DNA of 64,000 nt from CALMKX01 sp036274895. GTDB lineage: Bacteria; Acidobacteriota; Thermoanaerobaculia; Multivoradales; SZUA-115. The stretch lies in NCBI GenBank assembly GCA_036274895.1, contig DASUEU010000008.1, positions 1 to 64,000 of the forward strand. Direction: 5' to 3'. The notes beneath the pieces are model-generated. The model did not search any database. It worked only from the letters and a program-made list of their open reading frames with translations, and had not been told where the DNA came from. Made by a program: the position numbers and the translations under genes. The stretch's first letter is position 1. Every line of letters starts with the position of its first letter. This document shows positions 17,738 to 26,603 of the stretch, piece after piece.

Positions 17738-17870
17738 GGTCAACTAGCGCCTCTCAACTCGCCGACATCGCACCGCAGCAGCCATGGCGACCGGTCGTCG
17801 TCGGGCTAGCAGCCTACGCTTGACCATGGCGGGCAACGGGCACCTCTTACAGGCTCGGCAGTCCTGGGAA
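17738..17870 (-). repeat. VCR-like attC candidate, copy D
   Basis: Shares with copies A-C the core GTCGCCATGGCTGC...GCGATGTCGG and the flanking GCTAGCC and CTAGTTGACC. Its leftmost seven bases read GTTGACC on the minus strand, an R'-like core site. A GTGTAGACT element lies just beyond its right end, where the other copies have GTATAGAAT. It is followed by the 54-residue gene. Confidence 0.5.
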
Positions 17871-17971
17871 GTCTACACCGCCCTCGAGGTATCAAGGCGC
17901 CAAGGCTTGCCGTTCAAGCTGCCGACCTCAGGCACCGAGCGGCAAGTTGCGCACGGCGAGGCCACCAAGAG

Positions 17972-18229
17972 CTACGCCTCCCGGCTGCCGAGTCCCTTGA
18001 AGACCCGCCGCCGGGCGCCGGCGCTGAGGCTGCACGCCGGGTTCCGCTCGAGATGCTCGAAGTGTGCTGCCTGTCCCGTGGTTCCTGCCTTGTGAGCACG
18101 GACAGGCTTGCCACACTGAACGCAGCTGAACCTTGGGAGAGTGCTGGAGGATGAGCGCCGGCGAATCTCAAGGGCGTCACCGATTCCGAGGCGATCGCCT
18201 TGGTAGTTGCAGACCACGGATCGTGCCAT
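17972..18229 (-). CDS. Small CoiA-like zinc-motif protein
   Basis: 85 residues. FSCVQCGKPVRAHK, then AAHFEH and NPACSLS, form a C-x2-C...H-x2-H-like zinc site resembling the N-terminal zinc segment of CoiA-type proteins, here as a stand-alone protein. The start MARSVVCNYQGDRLGIGDAL and the end are typical of a small family seen in mobile DNA. ATG 18229 has AGGAGG upstream. The function is unknown; a nucleic-acid-related role is a guess. Confidence 0.6.
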   Translation of the reverse strand: MARSVVCNYQGDRLGIGDALEIRRRSSSSTLPRFSCVQCGKPVRAHKAGTTGQAAHFEHLERNPACSLSAGARRRVFKGLGSREA

Positions 18230-18304
18230 GGGGGTACCCTCCTTTAGCAGCCGGCGGGAATACCGCGATGTCCTGCTAGAAGATTGGCTAGACGGCGAGT
18301 CACT

Positions 18305-18631
18305 TCAGACACGACTTCTCTGTCGAGTTACGAGAACGATCAAAATCGTGGCCACATACCAAGCGGCAATGAACGTGACATCGGCCGCTCGCGCAGGAAC
18401 GAAGAAATCCTCACCCCAAATCAAGCCGTCGCGCCAGATCGCCGCAGAAGCGAGTAAGTACCACAGCCCCGCCAGGACTATGAGCCCCTTCCGCAGACCG
18501 TGTAAGCGGGGCCGGGACGAACGCCTCAGAAGGCACACGGCTGATACCACGAGAAGTCCCAGTGCAGCGTACAGGACACCGTATAGCAGTGGCGCTGGGC
18601 AGCCATAACAGCCTGTGAGCGTCATGTCCAT
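18305..18631 (-). CDS. Hypothetical small membrane protein
   Basis: 108 residues with three likely membrane helices (LLYGVLYAALGLLVVSAVCLL, LIVLAGLWYLLASAAIW, VTFIAAWYVATILIVLV) separated by a basic loop RRSSRPRLHGLRKG. ATG 18631 has GGAG five bases upstream. No family is recognised. It sits in the accessory island, on the same strand as its neighbours. Confidence 0.55.
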   Translation of the reverse strand: MDMTLTGCYGCPAPLLYGVLYAALGLLVVSAVCLLRRSSRPRLHGLRKGLIVLAGLWYLLASAAIWRDGLIWGEDFFVPARAADVTFIAAWYVATILIVLVTRQRSRV

Positions 18632-18789
18632 CTGCTCTCCGAGTCACCAAACGAACCCTGCGTTGAGCGGCGCGCCGCGCTACCGCCACCTACACACGGA
18701 ATGGCAAGGAGCGCGTTTGCTCGCACGAAAGGTCAGGCGCCACGAATCTTGGCGTACCTGTCGTGCCACTCGCAACGCCACGAGGCCGG

Positions 18790-19320
18790 CTATTGGGCTC
18801 CCGCGTCACCTGCGGATACAACCTGAAACTTCTTCGCTGCCAGCCTCCGGCCTTCGAGCCAGATCTCGATGCTCCACACATCTTCGACCGCTTCGAAGCT
18901 CTCGTCGAGGCTGTAGCCCTGGACGGTAGCCACCGTGCCGTCACTCCGAGCCTTTGTGCGACCGAGGCTTCGCCGGTAGCCGGTTGACACGGAACCATCT
19001 GGAAGCCGCATCTCGGGGAACGAAACCACCTTGAAGAGCTCGACTTCCTCGCCTGGCGAGAAACCCGTGACCTCAAACCGGCAGCCGAATGCCACGCCGA
19101 GCCGGGCTGGAATGACGTCCGTCTCGGTCGCGACAGACATCCCGGAAACACGCAACTCCGCACCATTGGGAACCGCACTGTTTGGTGTCCGCTCGACCTT
19201 GCCAGCATCTCGCGTGATTCCACAGCCTGCCAGTCGGCCCACTGGCTGCGCCTCAGCGGCAGAACACCCCTGAGCCCAACACAACCCGACTGCGAGAGCA
19301 CTGGCAACGACTGTTCTCAC
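18790..19320 (-). CDS. DUF3859-like exported protein
   Basis: About 176 residues from GTG 19320, which has GGAGG eight bases upstream (GTG 19329 is a poorer choice). The N-terminus VASALAVGLCWAQGCSAAEA is a signal peptide, probably a lipoprotein signal. The body has GCRFEVTGFSPGEEVELFKV and ends WSIEIWLEGRRLAAKKFQVV, the pattern of DUF3859 beta-sandwich proteins of unknown role. The ribosome-binding site lies right at the end of a VCR-like repeat. Confidence 0.65.
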   Translation of the reverse strand: MRTVVASALAVGLCWAQGCSAAEAQPVGRLAGCGITRDAGKVERTPNSAVPNGAELRVSGMSVATETDVIPARLGVAFGCRFEVTGFSPGEEVELFKVVSFPEMRLPDGSVSTGYRRSLGRTKARSDGTVATVQGYSLDESFEAVEDVWSIEIWLEGRRLAAKKFQVVSAGDAGAQ

Positions 19321-19349
19321 TTCCTGCACCTCCGCACTGGCTCCTAGCT

Positions 19350-19472
19350 AGTGCCCCCCACGCGCCGACATCGCTCCTCGGGAAGCCGTCGCGACGAGCT
19401 CGCGCAGGCTAGGATCCTGAGCGTCTGCATCCCGGAATGTGCCGAACCCTTGCCGAGCCCGTAGTTCGGGCG
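19350..19472 (-). repeat. VCR-like attC candidate, copy C
   Basis: Aligns with copies A, B and D: GAATCGCCCGAACTACGGGC at the right end, then GATGCAGACGCTCAGGATCC, CTAGCC and GCGATGTCGG. It occupies the space between the dihydrofolate-reductase-family gene and the DUF3859-like gene. A GTGTAGAAT element lies just outside its right end. Confidence 0.5.
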
Positions 19473-19646
19473 ATTCTACACCAGCTCTTCAAGCAATAAA
19501 CGCGGCGGCAAATCATCGCTTGGCCCCTCCGCGGCCAGCCGGGGGTGAGCCGCGGCGCCGTGATCGGCATCGCCAGCGGCCGGGGCACCGTCGCCGTGGA
19601 CTCGCCGGAGGTCTGGGAGCAGCAGTGAGGAGGGCGGCTCGTGGGA
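19473..19646. other. Spacer without a recognisable gene
   Basis: No complete gene. A plus-strand frame ending at about 19628 reads SRGAVIGIASGRGTVAVDSP and stops after EVWEQQ; it could be the tail of a lost gene, but it has no start and no identifiable family. Confidence 0.3.
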
Positions 19647-20177
<531 letters not shown>

Positions 20178-20261
20178 ACCGCTTCCCCGTGAGCGCCTGA
20201 CGTTCCGGTAGCGGGGAGGACTCTACACGAGCCTCTCCCGGGGCAGAAGGGACGGCGGCCC

Positions 20262-21584
20262 TCAGCGCTCGCCATCGCACGCCGCCGCCCGTGCGAGCAG
20301 GAAGGCTCTCTCCCGCGCGTTGCGGGTGAGCGTGGCCGCAGCCTCGAACTCGGGACGCGCCTCGGCCAGTCGGCCGGCCCGGAAGAGAAAGTCGCCCCGC
20401 GCCGCCGGCAGGGGCGCATAGCCGCGCAGGGCGGCGGCGGGGATCTCGTCCACCAGCCTCAAGCCCGCTTCCGGCCCGAAGGCCATGCTGTGGGCGATCG
20501 CGCGATGGAGGTCGACCACGGGCGAGGGCGCCACGACGCGCAGCCGGTCATAGAGCGCGGCGATCTGCGGCCAGTCGGTCTCGGCGGCCCGGCGGGCCCG
20601 GGCGTGGCAGGCGGCGAGCGCGGCCTGCAGCACGTAGGGGCCCCGAGCGTCCCCTTCCGGGCCACCCCCGAGCTTCTGGGCCAGCGCTTCGGCGCGGGCC
20701 AGGGTGTCGAGGCCGCGGCGGATCAAGAGCCCATCCCAGCGCGTGCGATCCTGCTCGGTGATCGGGATCAAGGCACCGTCCGGCCCGCTGCGCGCCGCCA
20801 GGCGCGAGGCCTGGATCTCCATCAGGGCCAGGAGGCCGAGCACCTCCGCGGTCTCCGGCGCCTCCGCGGGCATCAGCCCGGCCAGGATGCGGCCGAGCCG
20901 CTGCGCTTCCCGGCACAGGTCCGGCCGGACGAGGTCGTCCCCCGCCGTGGCCGCGTAGCCTTCGTTGAAGATGAGATAGATGACCTCGAGCACCGAGGGC
21001 AGCCGGGCCGCCCGTTCGGCGCCCCGCGGCACCTCGAAACCTAGCCCGGCCTTGGCGATCGCCTTCTTCGCGCGGACGATGCGCTGCGCGATCGTGGCCT
21101 CGCTCGACAGGAAGGCGCGGGCGATCTCGTCGGTGGTCAGGCCGCCGACCACCCGCAGGGTGAGGGCCGCGCGGGCGTCGCGCGACAGCATGGGATGGCA
21201 GGCCGTGAAGAGGAGGCCCAGCAGCTCGTCCCCGAGGTCATCGTCCACGGCCGCTTCGATCGCTTGCGTCCCGCCGTCGGACGCCTCGTCCAGCGTCCGC
21301 GCGATCTGCTCGTGCTTGCGCTCGCGCATCTGGTCCCGCCGGAGGGCGTCGATGGCGCGCCGTTTGGCGGCGGCCATCAGCCAGGCGCCCGGGTTGGCCG
21401 GCACGCCGGTCTTCGGCCATTCGGACAGGGCGAGAACGAGCGCGTCCTGCGCCAGCTCCTCGGCGAGGTCGACGTTGCGCACCACGCGGGCCAGGCCCCC
21501 GATGAGCCGGGCCCGTTCCAGGCGGAAGGTCGCTTCGATCGCCCGATGCGCTTCGCTCGATGGGTGCGTCTCGCCTGCGGTCAT
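20262..21584 (-). CDS. ECF sigma factor with DUF6596 C-terminal extension (ECF42-like)
   Basis: 440 residues. Sigma region 2 (RLIGGLARVVRNVDLAEELAQ, ALSEWPKTGVPANPGAWL) and region 4 (ALTLRVVGGLTTDEIARAFL) are followed by a long helical extension (VLEVIYLIFNEGYAATAGDD, IQASRLAARSGPDGALIPIT). This organisation is that of ECF42-like sigma factors, which lack a classical anti-sigma factor and are commonly encoded beside YCII/DGPF proteins. The YCII gene lies 66 bases upstream on the same strand. Expected to redirect RNA polymerase to a small set of genes, probably including this cluster. Confidence 0.9.
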   Translation of the reverse strand: MTAGETHPSSEAHRAIEATFRLERARLIGGLARVVRNVDLAEELAQDALVLALSEWPKTGVPANPGAWLMAAAKRRAIDALRRDQMRERKHEQIARTLDEASDGGTQAIEAAVDDDLGDELLGLLFTACHPMLSRDARAALTLRVVGGLTTDEIARAFLSSEATIAQRIVRAKKAIAKAGLGFEVPRGAERAARLPSVLEVIYLIFNEGYAATAGDDLVRPDLCREAQRLGRILAGLMPAEAPETAEVLGLLALMEIQASRLAARSGPDGALIPITEQDRTRWDGLLIRRGLDTLARAEALAQKLGGGPEGDARGPYVLQAALAACHARARRAAETDWPQIAALYDRLRVVAPSPVVDLHRAIAHSMAFGPEAGLRLVDEIPAAALRGYAPLPAARGDFLFRAGRLAEARPEFEAAATLTRNARERAFLLARAAACDGER

Positions 21585-21650
21585 GCCGCATTGTCGGCCA
21601 GGACCGCAGGGGAGACAAGCACGCTCTCGGGCCGGCGCCCGCCGGCGGGA

Positions 21651-22091
21651 TCAGGCGACGCCGAGCTTGCCGCGCTCCCCGGTCCGGGGCGCCGCGAGCT
21701 CCTCGGGGGTCATGAACTCGGCCAAGTCCTCGGCCTCGTAAAAGGGCCGGATCTCCATCTCGCCCTTCTGGCCCGGCGCGGGATCGGGCACTCGCCTCAC
21801 CCAGGCCAGGGCCTCGTCCATGTCCTTGACCTCCCAGATCGAGAAGCCGACCACCAGCTCGCGGCTCTCGGCGAACGGCCCGTCGATGACCGTGCGGCCG
21901 CCGTCGCCGTCGAAGACGATCCGCTTGGCCTGGGCACCGCTCTTGAGGCCGGCAGCGGCCACGAAGACGCCGGCCTGGACCAGTTCCTCGGTGAACCGGT
22001 CCATCGCCGCGAACGCCTCGAGCATCTCCGGCGTGGGGGGACCCTCCATCGTGCTGTCCTCACTGGCCTTATGGAACACCATCACCCGCAT
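21651..22091 (-). CDS. YCII-related (DGPF) protein
   Basis: 146 residues with the family motif VIDGPFAESRELVVGFSIWE and an N-terminal MRVMVFHKAS. ATG 22091 has GAGGAG eight bases before it; the upstream extension of the frame is non-coding. These small ferredoxin-fold proteins accompany ECF42 sigma factors and may sense or process the signal; their activity is not established. Confidence 0.88.
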   Translation of the reverse strand: MRVMVFHKASEDSTMEGPPTPEMLEAFAAMDRFTEELVQAGVFVAAAGLKSGAQAKRIVFDGDGGRTVIDGPFAESRELVVGFSIWEVKDMDEALAWVRRVPDPAPGQKGEMEIRPFYEAEDLAEFMTPEELAAPRTGERGKLGVA

Positions 22092-22138
22092 CGTCTGTCT
22101 CCTCGTTTGAGCCGGCCCCTTTGGCCTCTCATCTAGAC

Positions 22139-22196
22139 GTCGAACGAGCTCGCTGGAAATCGACATTCTCCTGCAGATTCTTCCTCGACGTTCGAA
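22139..22196 (-). repeat. Short attC-like site 2
   Basis: On the minus strand: TTCGAAC (22196-22190) and GTTCGAC (22145-22139) enclose imperfect arms GGAAGAATC and GATTTCC, whose pairing leaves extra bases on one side. R''/R' boxes around an imperfect hairpin with extrahelical bases is the plan of an integron attC. TTCGAAC is 6/7 complementary to the 5' boundary GTTCGAC of the lipoprotein unit at 22943-22949. Confidence 0.5.
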
Positions 22197-22403
22197 GCGG
22201 GCGAACGGCTGGGAATGCACCGAGCCTTCCGACCGCGACTCTGGAGGATCGCCTCTCTCTGGCCCTGAGGCACCTCTCGACAAGACCGCTTGTGGCCGAA
22301 AGAGGACGCGTAGGACTAGTGTCCGGTGAGGGCCAGTGCCGCATGACGGCGCCTGAGGTGTGCGGCGGGCGTAGCCGGGCCGCACCACCATGGCTTTTGC
22401 GGC
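22197..22403. other. Spacer with a strong hairpin after the lipoprotein gene
   Basis: Directly after the stop, the minus strand forms GGTGGTGCGGC/GCCGCACACC with one bulged G around 22340-22380. There is no T-run, so it is either a weak terminator or part of a cassette end. No gene is seen in the remainder. Confidence 0.4.
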
Positions 22404-22898
22404 TCAATCCTGCACTCGCCAGATCAGCTCTACTCGGCCCTTGGGCTGACAAGGCCCGAAGAGGTGTCCACCTTGCGGCTCCCGCAGATGCTCAAGAAGG
22501 CCACCAAAGCTGACCGTCCAGCCGGAGGGAAGCCGGGACTGGCAAGTCCAACCCGGCAACTGAACCGGGTGGCTGCCACCTGCGAGAGCCACTGAGGTAC
22601 TGTCACTTCCCACCCGAATACCCTCGGGGGTGACGAACGCCGAGTCCCGGGTGATGATGCGTACGACCGTGCGACTCTCGTCGGCCTCCAGGAAGTAGGT
22701 GACGCCCGCTCGCCGGACTTCGCAGCCCTTCGGGGCATCCGAAGCGGAGGTCTTGTACTCGGCCCAAGACATTGGGCCTGCCCAACCGCCTGCAGGTACG
22801 CATGGTATTGGCGAACCGAGCGGCAGAGCAGCTCCACCACCTGTGGCACATGCAGCAAGGACAGTGCAGGTTATGACCGCAGCAAGCTCTCCGATCAT
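22404..22898 (-). CDS. Hypothetical lipoprotein
   Basis: 164 residues. A lipobox is visible in AVITCTVLAACATGG, so lipidation at Cys 17 is likely. The mature part has four further Cys residues in three places (PIPCVP, GCEV, WTCQ, GPCQ) but no recognised domain. It lies in a cassette-like unit bounded by the short attC-like sites at 22943-23002 and 22139-22196. Confidence 0.55.
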   Translation of the reverse strand: MIGELAAVITCTVLAACATGGGAALPLGSPIPCVPAGGWAGPMSWAEYKTSASDAPKGCEVRRAGVTYFLEADESRTVVRIITRDSAFVTPEGIRVGSDSTSVALAGGSHPVQLPGWTCQSRLPSGWTVSFGGLLEHLREPQGGHLFGPCQPKGRVELIWRVQD

Positions 22899-22942
22899 TC
22901 AGCACTCGGTCCTTGCCATCGGCTGCTCCTCTAGCCTTGTCC

Positions 22943-23002
22943 GTCGAACGTTCGGCATCAGCGGCGGCGCGGAGCGCCGGCGGCTTCATGTCGTTGTTAC
23001 GC
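22943..23002 (-). repeat. Short attC-like site 1
   Basis: Sixty bases on the minus strand: GCGTAAC (R'', 23002-22996), then imperfect arms AGCCGCCGGCGC and GCGCCGCCGCT around TCC, and GTTCGAC (R', 22949-22943). The TAA inside GCGTAAC is the stop codon of the oxidoreductase gene, a common feature of cassette genes. GCGTAAC is perfectly complementary to GTTACGC at 24104-24110, the unit's own 5' boundary. Confidence 0.65.
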
Positions 23003-24064
23003 CGCTCCTGATGCAAGCGACGACCCGTTGCGCACGAGCACGATCTTGCCGATCACGCCTCCCTTCGCGAGCAACTCCTGCGCTTGCCTTGCCTCGGTCA
23101 GAGGGAATCGCTGGGCGATCAGGGGCCTGATCTTCTTCTCTCGAAGGAGGGCGAACAGGGCGATCAAATCCTGCCGGAACCAAGCGGGTTTCAGCCGTTT
23201 GAGAGTCTGGATGCTGTAGGGGACCACCCGCTTCCGGCCCGGAAGAAGCCAGCCGCCGCCGATGTACAACCCGAAAGTGGCGGTGCCGCGAAAGCGTTGA
23301 CGGCGACCGGGATGGCCCGAAGCCAATCCCTCCCCGCGCATTGACGAAATCAGACCGTAGCCCACCACTCTCCCGCCCGGGCGGAGCGCCTTGCGGGACT
23401 GCCACAGGTGGGCGCCGCCGATGGGGTCCAGAACGACGTCCACGCCATCGCCAGTGAGGCGACGAATCTCCTTCACGAAGTCCTGCTCCCGGTAGTCAAT
23501 GGCGATACCGCCCAGGTCGGTGACCGCCTGCGCCCCCCGCGATGAACAGGTTCCGTACAGCTCCAGCCCGGCGATGCGCCCAAGCTGCAAGAGTGCCGTA
23601 CCGACTCCGCCTGCCGCGCCGTGAATCAGCACGCGCATGCCGGGCCTGACCTGGGCGGACCGATGCAGCATCTGATATGCGGTGATGTAGTTCAGCACGA
23701 GACTGACAGCTTCCGCGGCGTCCAGCCCGGATGGCACGGGAACCAGCTCCTGTTGCGGCAGGCAGATGAACTCCGCGTAAGCACCGTGAATCGGCAGCGC
23801 GGCAACGGTCTGGCCGGGCTCGACTCCCGCGACACCATCGCCGAGCCGATCCACCACGCCGACCAGATCCCACCCCGGCGTGAAGGGCACGCGGGGCGTT
23901 TCGGGGTGAACGCCCTCGCGCGCCATGACGTCGGGCAACGAAACACCTGCGGCCAGCACTCTCACCCGCACTTCACCCTCCTTCGGCTCGGGGCACTCTT
24001 CCTCGAGCACCTGAAGTGCATCGGGGCCGCCGTAGTGAGTAACGATGATGCGTGTGTGTTTCAC
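22997..24064 (-). CDS. MDR-family zinc-independent quinone oxidoreductase-like protein
   Basis: 355 residues from GTG 24064, which has GGAGG seven bases upstream. GroES-like N-terminal domain (IVTHYGGPDALQVLEEECPE, VPFTPGWDLVGVVDRLG) and Rossmann domain with GMRVLIHGAAGGVGTALLQL. It lacks the Cys/His pattern of catalytic zinc, so it is a quinone reductase-type NADPH-dependent reductase. The substrate is unknown. The gene is enclosed by complementary boundary elements and its stop lies inside an attC-like box, so it looks like a mobile cassette gene. Confidence 0.85.
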   Translation of the reverse strand: MKHTRIIVTHYGGPDALQVLEEECPEPKEGEVRVRVLAAGVSLPDVMAREGVHPETPRVPFTPGWDLVGVVDRLGDGVAGVEPGQTVAALPIHGAYAEFICLPQQELVPVPSGLDAAEAVSLVLNYITAYQMLHRSAQVRPGMRVLIHGAAGGVGTALLQLGRIAGLELYGTCSSRGAQAVTDLGGIAIDYREQDFVKEIRRLTGDGVDVVLDPIGGAHLWQSRKALRPGGRVVGYGLISSMRGEGLASGHPGRRQRFRGTATFGLYIGGGWLLPGRKRVVPYSIQTLKRLKPAWFRQDLIALFALLREKKIRPLIAQRFPLTEARQAQELLAKGGVIGKIVLVRNGSSLASGAA

Positions 24065-24103
24065 CGACCGCCTCCTCGCTTGCCGAGCGCTCGACCTTGT
24101 GCG

Positions 24104-24233
24104 GCGTAACTGGTGCTTCTCCACTCACCGACATCGCCCCCCGGCAGCCATGGCGACGGGCCTGCGCCGGTTCGCATCCTGAGTCTCTGCATGATGAGAC
24201 GTGGCGAAGTCTTACTGTGTCTGTAGTTTGGCG
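24104..24233 (-). repeat. VCR-like attC candidate, copy A
   Basis: About 130 bases from CGCCAAAC (24233-24226) to GTTACGC (24110-24104) on the minus strand, with an inner imperfect hairpin CGTCGCC/GGCGATG around GCCATGGC. CGCCAAA is complementary to TTTGGCG at 24877-24883, the 5' boundary of the upstream gene's unit. A GTATAGAAT element lies just outside the right end. Copies B, C and D share most of this sequence. Confidence 0.6.
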
Positions 24234-24316
24234 GATTCTATACGAGCTTCCTGAGGCGAAGCAGCGACCACGGCTCGTCGCCTGGCCTCTCCTCAGGAAC
24301 CGCCTCACCGGTGCTC

Positions 24317-24805
24317 CTACAACTCCTCCCAATGGTAGGCGGAAGTTGCAGCGATCAGGATCACGTTCGAAGCGATCGCCACGACGAGACGAAGCCCGTC
24401 GAGCAGCTTGAACCGACTCACCAACTCAGAAAGCCGCGCCGGCTCGAGATTGGCGACGCCAGGACTGACCAACTCGCCCAGGATCGGGTAGACCAGAGCG
24501 AACGTCCCGACGCCCACGACCAAGAACAGCAAGTAGCTCGAGGCGTACAGGACTCGGAGCCTTGGGCTCTTCCAGACCGCGACCATCACGAGCGTGAACG
24601 TCACCAGGCCGATGGGGGCCAGGAGCTGGAAGAACGTGCCCGGGGTCGCCGCTGCGTAGAAAGCGTGGGTGGTTTCCAACGACCGGGGAAGATCGTGGAA
24701 CCAATTCGGGTACTGCGTGACGATCGTGAAGACCATCCCTCCGAAGAAGGTCAGGCTCCACGCGGTATGCGACCAGATGAAGAACCGTCTCATGTGTCGA
24801 TTCAT
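24317..24805 (-). CDS. Four-helix membrane protein, unknown
   Basis: 162 residues with four hydrophobic helices (AWSLTFFGGMVFTIV, FFQLLAPIGLVTFTLVMVAV, YASSYLLFLVVGVGTFALVY, LRLVVAIASNVILIAATSAY). The layout recalls DUF1772-type small membrane proteins, but the match is by impression only. ATG 24805 has GGGAG upstream. The gene lies between VCR-like copies A and B. Confidence 0.5.
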   Translation of the reverse strand: MNRHMRRFFIWSHTAWSLTFFGGMVFTIVTQYPNWFHDLPRSLETTHAFYAAATPGTFFQLLAPIGLVTFTLVMVAVWKSPRLRVLYASSYLLFLVVGVGTFALVYPILGELVSPGVANLEPARLSELVSRFKLLDGLRLVVAIASNVILIAATSAYHWEEL

Positions 24806-24876
24806 CTGCTGTCTCCCTGGTTAAACGCCCTGCTCTTGCGATCTTCGCGCTGCCCGGAGGCACGGAAGCCAGCTGT

Positions 24877-25008
24877 CGCCAAAGCACTGCCACTCCATGC
24901 TCCGACATCGCCTCCCGGCGGCCAGGCCGACGGGCCGGCGCCGGCTAGCAGCTTGAGCCTCTGCATCGAGGGACGTGAGGAACTCGCCACTGTGTCCGCA
25001 GTTTGGGG
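24877..25008 (-). repeat. VCR-like attC candidate, copy B (island right edge)
   Basis: Aligned with copy A over its length: CCCCAAACTGCGGACACAGT at the right end, GATGCAGAGGCTCA, GCTAGCCGGCGC, GTCGG...GGCGATGTCGG, ending GCTTTGGCG at 24885-24877. GTATAGAATC lies just outside. Beyond it (25009-25124) are more sequence shared with copy A (GGCCAGGCGACGAG) and the end of the M16 gene. No integrase gene lies beyond it. Confidence 0.5.
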
Positions 25009-25124
25009 GATTCTATACAAGCTTCTCAAGGAGAAGAAGCGACAACGACTCGTCGCCTGGCCTTTCCGCAGCCGGGAGGGGGCAGGGAGCAGCGGCGGGA
25101 GGAGGTCGGCGGAGGCGCCCGCCC

Positions 25125-26603
25125 TCACCCACCCGGCTTCAGCGTCATCGGGTCCAGCAAGGGCAGCTCCTCCACCTCCGCCCCGGCGGCCGCCGCTGCG
25201 CTTCGGAGCGTGCCTTCCGGGCCGACCTCCAGCACCCAGACCGGAGCCGCGTAGAGCTGCCGCGCAGCGGCCTGCACCTGGGCCGGAGTGGCGGCACCGT
25301 AGCGCTCCGCCGCCCGGGGCCAGAAGTCGAGGGGCCGGCCTTGCAGCTCGTCGAGGGCGAAGGCCACGGCCCGGTCCCGCCGCGACTCGAGCCCGCGGGC
25401 CAGGCGGGAGAGCAGGGAGGTCCGCGCCAGGTCCAGCTCCCCCGGCGAAGGTGCCTCCGCGCCCAGCCGGGCCAGCTCCTCCCGCACAATGGTGATCGCC
25501 CGCTCCATGCTCTCCGGCCGGGTCTGGAAGCGGATCTGCCAGGGCACCGGCCAGAGGGGCCCCAGGCCGGGCTCGGAGGCCGGGAAGTAGACCAGCCCCT
25601 CCGCCTCCCGCAGGCGGCCGACCAGCCGGGAGGGGAAGCCGCCGCCGATCAGGATCTCGTGGGCCAGGGCCGTGGCGTAGAGCCGCGGATCCTCCCATCT
25701 CCCGGCCCAGGACAGGCCCGGGCCGCCCAGGGCCAGCCAGCTCTGGGGGCCCGGCCGGTTGAGCCAGCGCCAGCCCGGGGCGGCACCCGCCGGCTGCGCC
25801 TGCGGCCAGGGGGCGGGCTCGGCGGCGTTCCCCCACTCTGCCAGGCCCTTCTCGAGTTGCCTCACCAGGGCGTCCGGCTCGACCGTCCCGGAGACTGCGA
25901 CCACCAGGTTGCGGGGCCCCCACCACCGCTGGTGGAACGCAGCCACGGCGGCGCGGTCGTGCTTCACCACCTCAGCCGCCGTGGGCAGGCGGGCGGCGAA
26001 GTGCTCCGGGCCGTTGGCGAGGCGGTCCCAGGTGCGCGCGCCGAGCACGGCCAGGTCTTCGTTGCGCTTCAACATGGCCTCGAAGGTGGCTCGCTGCTCG
26101 GCGGCGAGGGCGCCGGCCTCGAAGCCCGGGTGGGCCAACAGCTCGAAGAGCAGGTCGAGGGCCGCAGGCAGGTTCGCCGCCAGCACGTTCAACGTCACCG
26201 AGGTGTGGGCGAGGCCGGGCGAGACGGACAGCCGGCCCCCCAAGCGCTCGAGGGCTTCCTCGAACGCCGCGGGCGCCAGGCGGGTGGTGCCGCCCCGCCG
26301 CCAGCTGCGGGCGGTCAGGGCGGCGCGGCCGGTCTCGCCCAGGGGCTCGAGGAAGTCGCCGACCCGCAGCAGGAGGGTCACCTCGGCCAGGGGCAGGGCG
26401 TGGTCCTCGGCCAGGTAGAGCGGCACCCCGCCTGTCAGCTCCCGGCGGTGGGCGCGGGGATCCGGCAGACGGGGCTGGTGGGGTGCGTCGAGCAGGGCCT
26501 CCGGCCGCTCCGGGATGGGCCGGGGCGTTGGCGCAGAGCCCTTCTCGGCACCTGCTCCGGCAGCCGGGAGCAGGACCAGCAGGGCCAGGGCCGTCCAGCT
26601 CAC
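25125..26603 (-). CDS. M16-family peptidase subunit without the zinc motif
   Basis: 492 residues with a signal peptide (LALLVLLPAAGAGAEKG). Two M16 halves are recognisable (PLAEVTLLLRVGDFLEPLGE; PRNLVVAVSGTVEPDALVRQ), but the inverted zinc motif HxxEH is absent. It is therefore the non-catalytic partner of the downstream-paired M16 gene. GTG 26603 overlaps the stop of the catalytic subunit as GTGA. Such pairs form periplasmic heterodimeric peptidases. Confidence 0.88.
   Translation of the reverse strand: MSWTALALLVLLPAAGAGAEKGSAPTPRPIPERPEALLDAPHQPRLPDPRAHRRELTGGVPLYLAEDHALPLAEVTLLLRVGDFLEPLGETGRAALTARSWRRGGTTRLAPAAFEEALERLGGRLSVSPGLAHTSVTLNVLAANLPAALDLLFELLAHPGFEAGALAAEQRATFEAMLKRNEDLAVLGARTWDRLANGPEHFAARLPTAAEVVKHDRAAVAAFHQRWWGPRNLVVAVSGTVEPDALVRQLEKGLAEWGNAAEPAPWPQAQPAGAAPGWRWLNRPGPQSWLALGGPGLSWAGRWEDPRLYATALAHEILIGGGFPSRLVGRLREAEGLVYFPASEPGLGPLWPVPWQIRFQTRPESMERAITIVREELARLGAEAPSPGELDLARTSLLSRLARGLESRRDRAVAFALDELQGRPLDFWPRAAERYGAATPAQVQAAARQLYAAPVWVLEVGPEGTLRSAAAAAGAEVEELPLLDPMTLKPGG

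Noticed and set aside
19532..19628. Plus-strand peptide SRGAVIGIASGRGTVAVDSP and its tail
   Set aside because: No start signal or recognisable family; could be a gene fragment but cannot be supported.
22340..22380. Rho-independent terminator after the lipoprotein gene
   Set aside because: The stem is strong but there is no T-run on the minus strand, so it was listed only as a hairpin.
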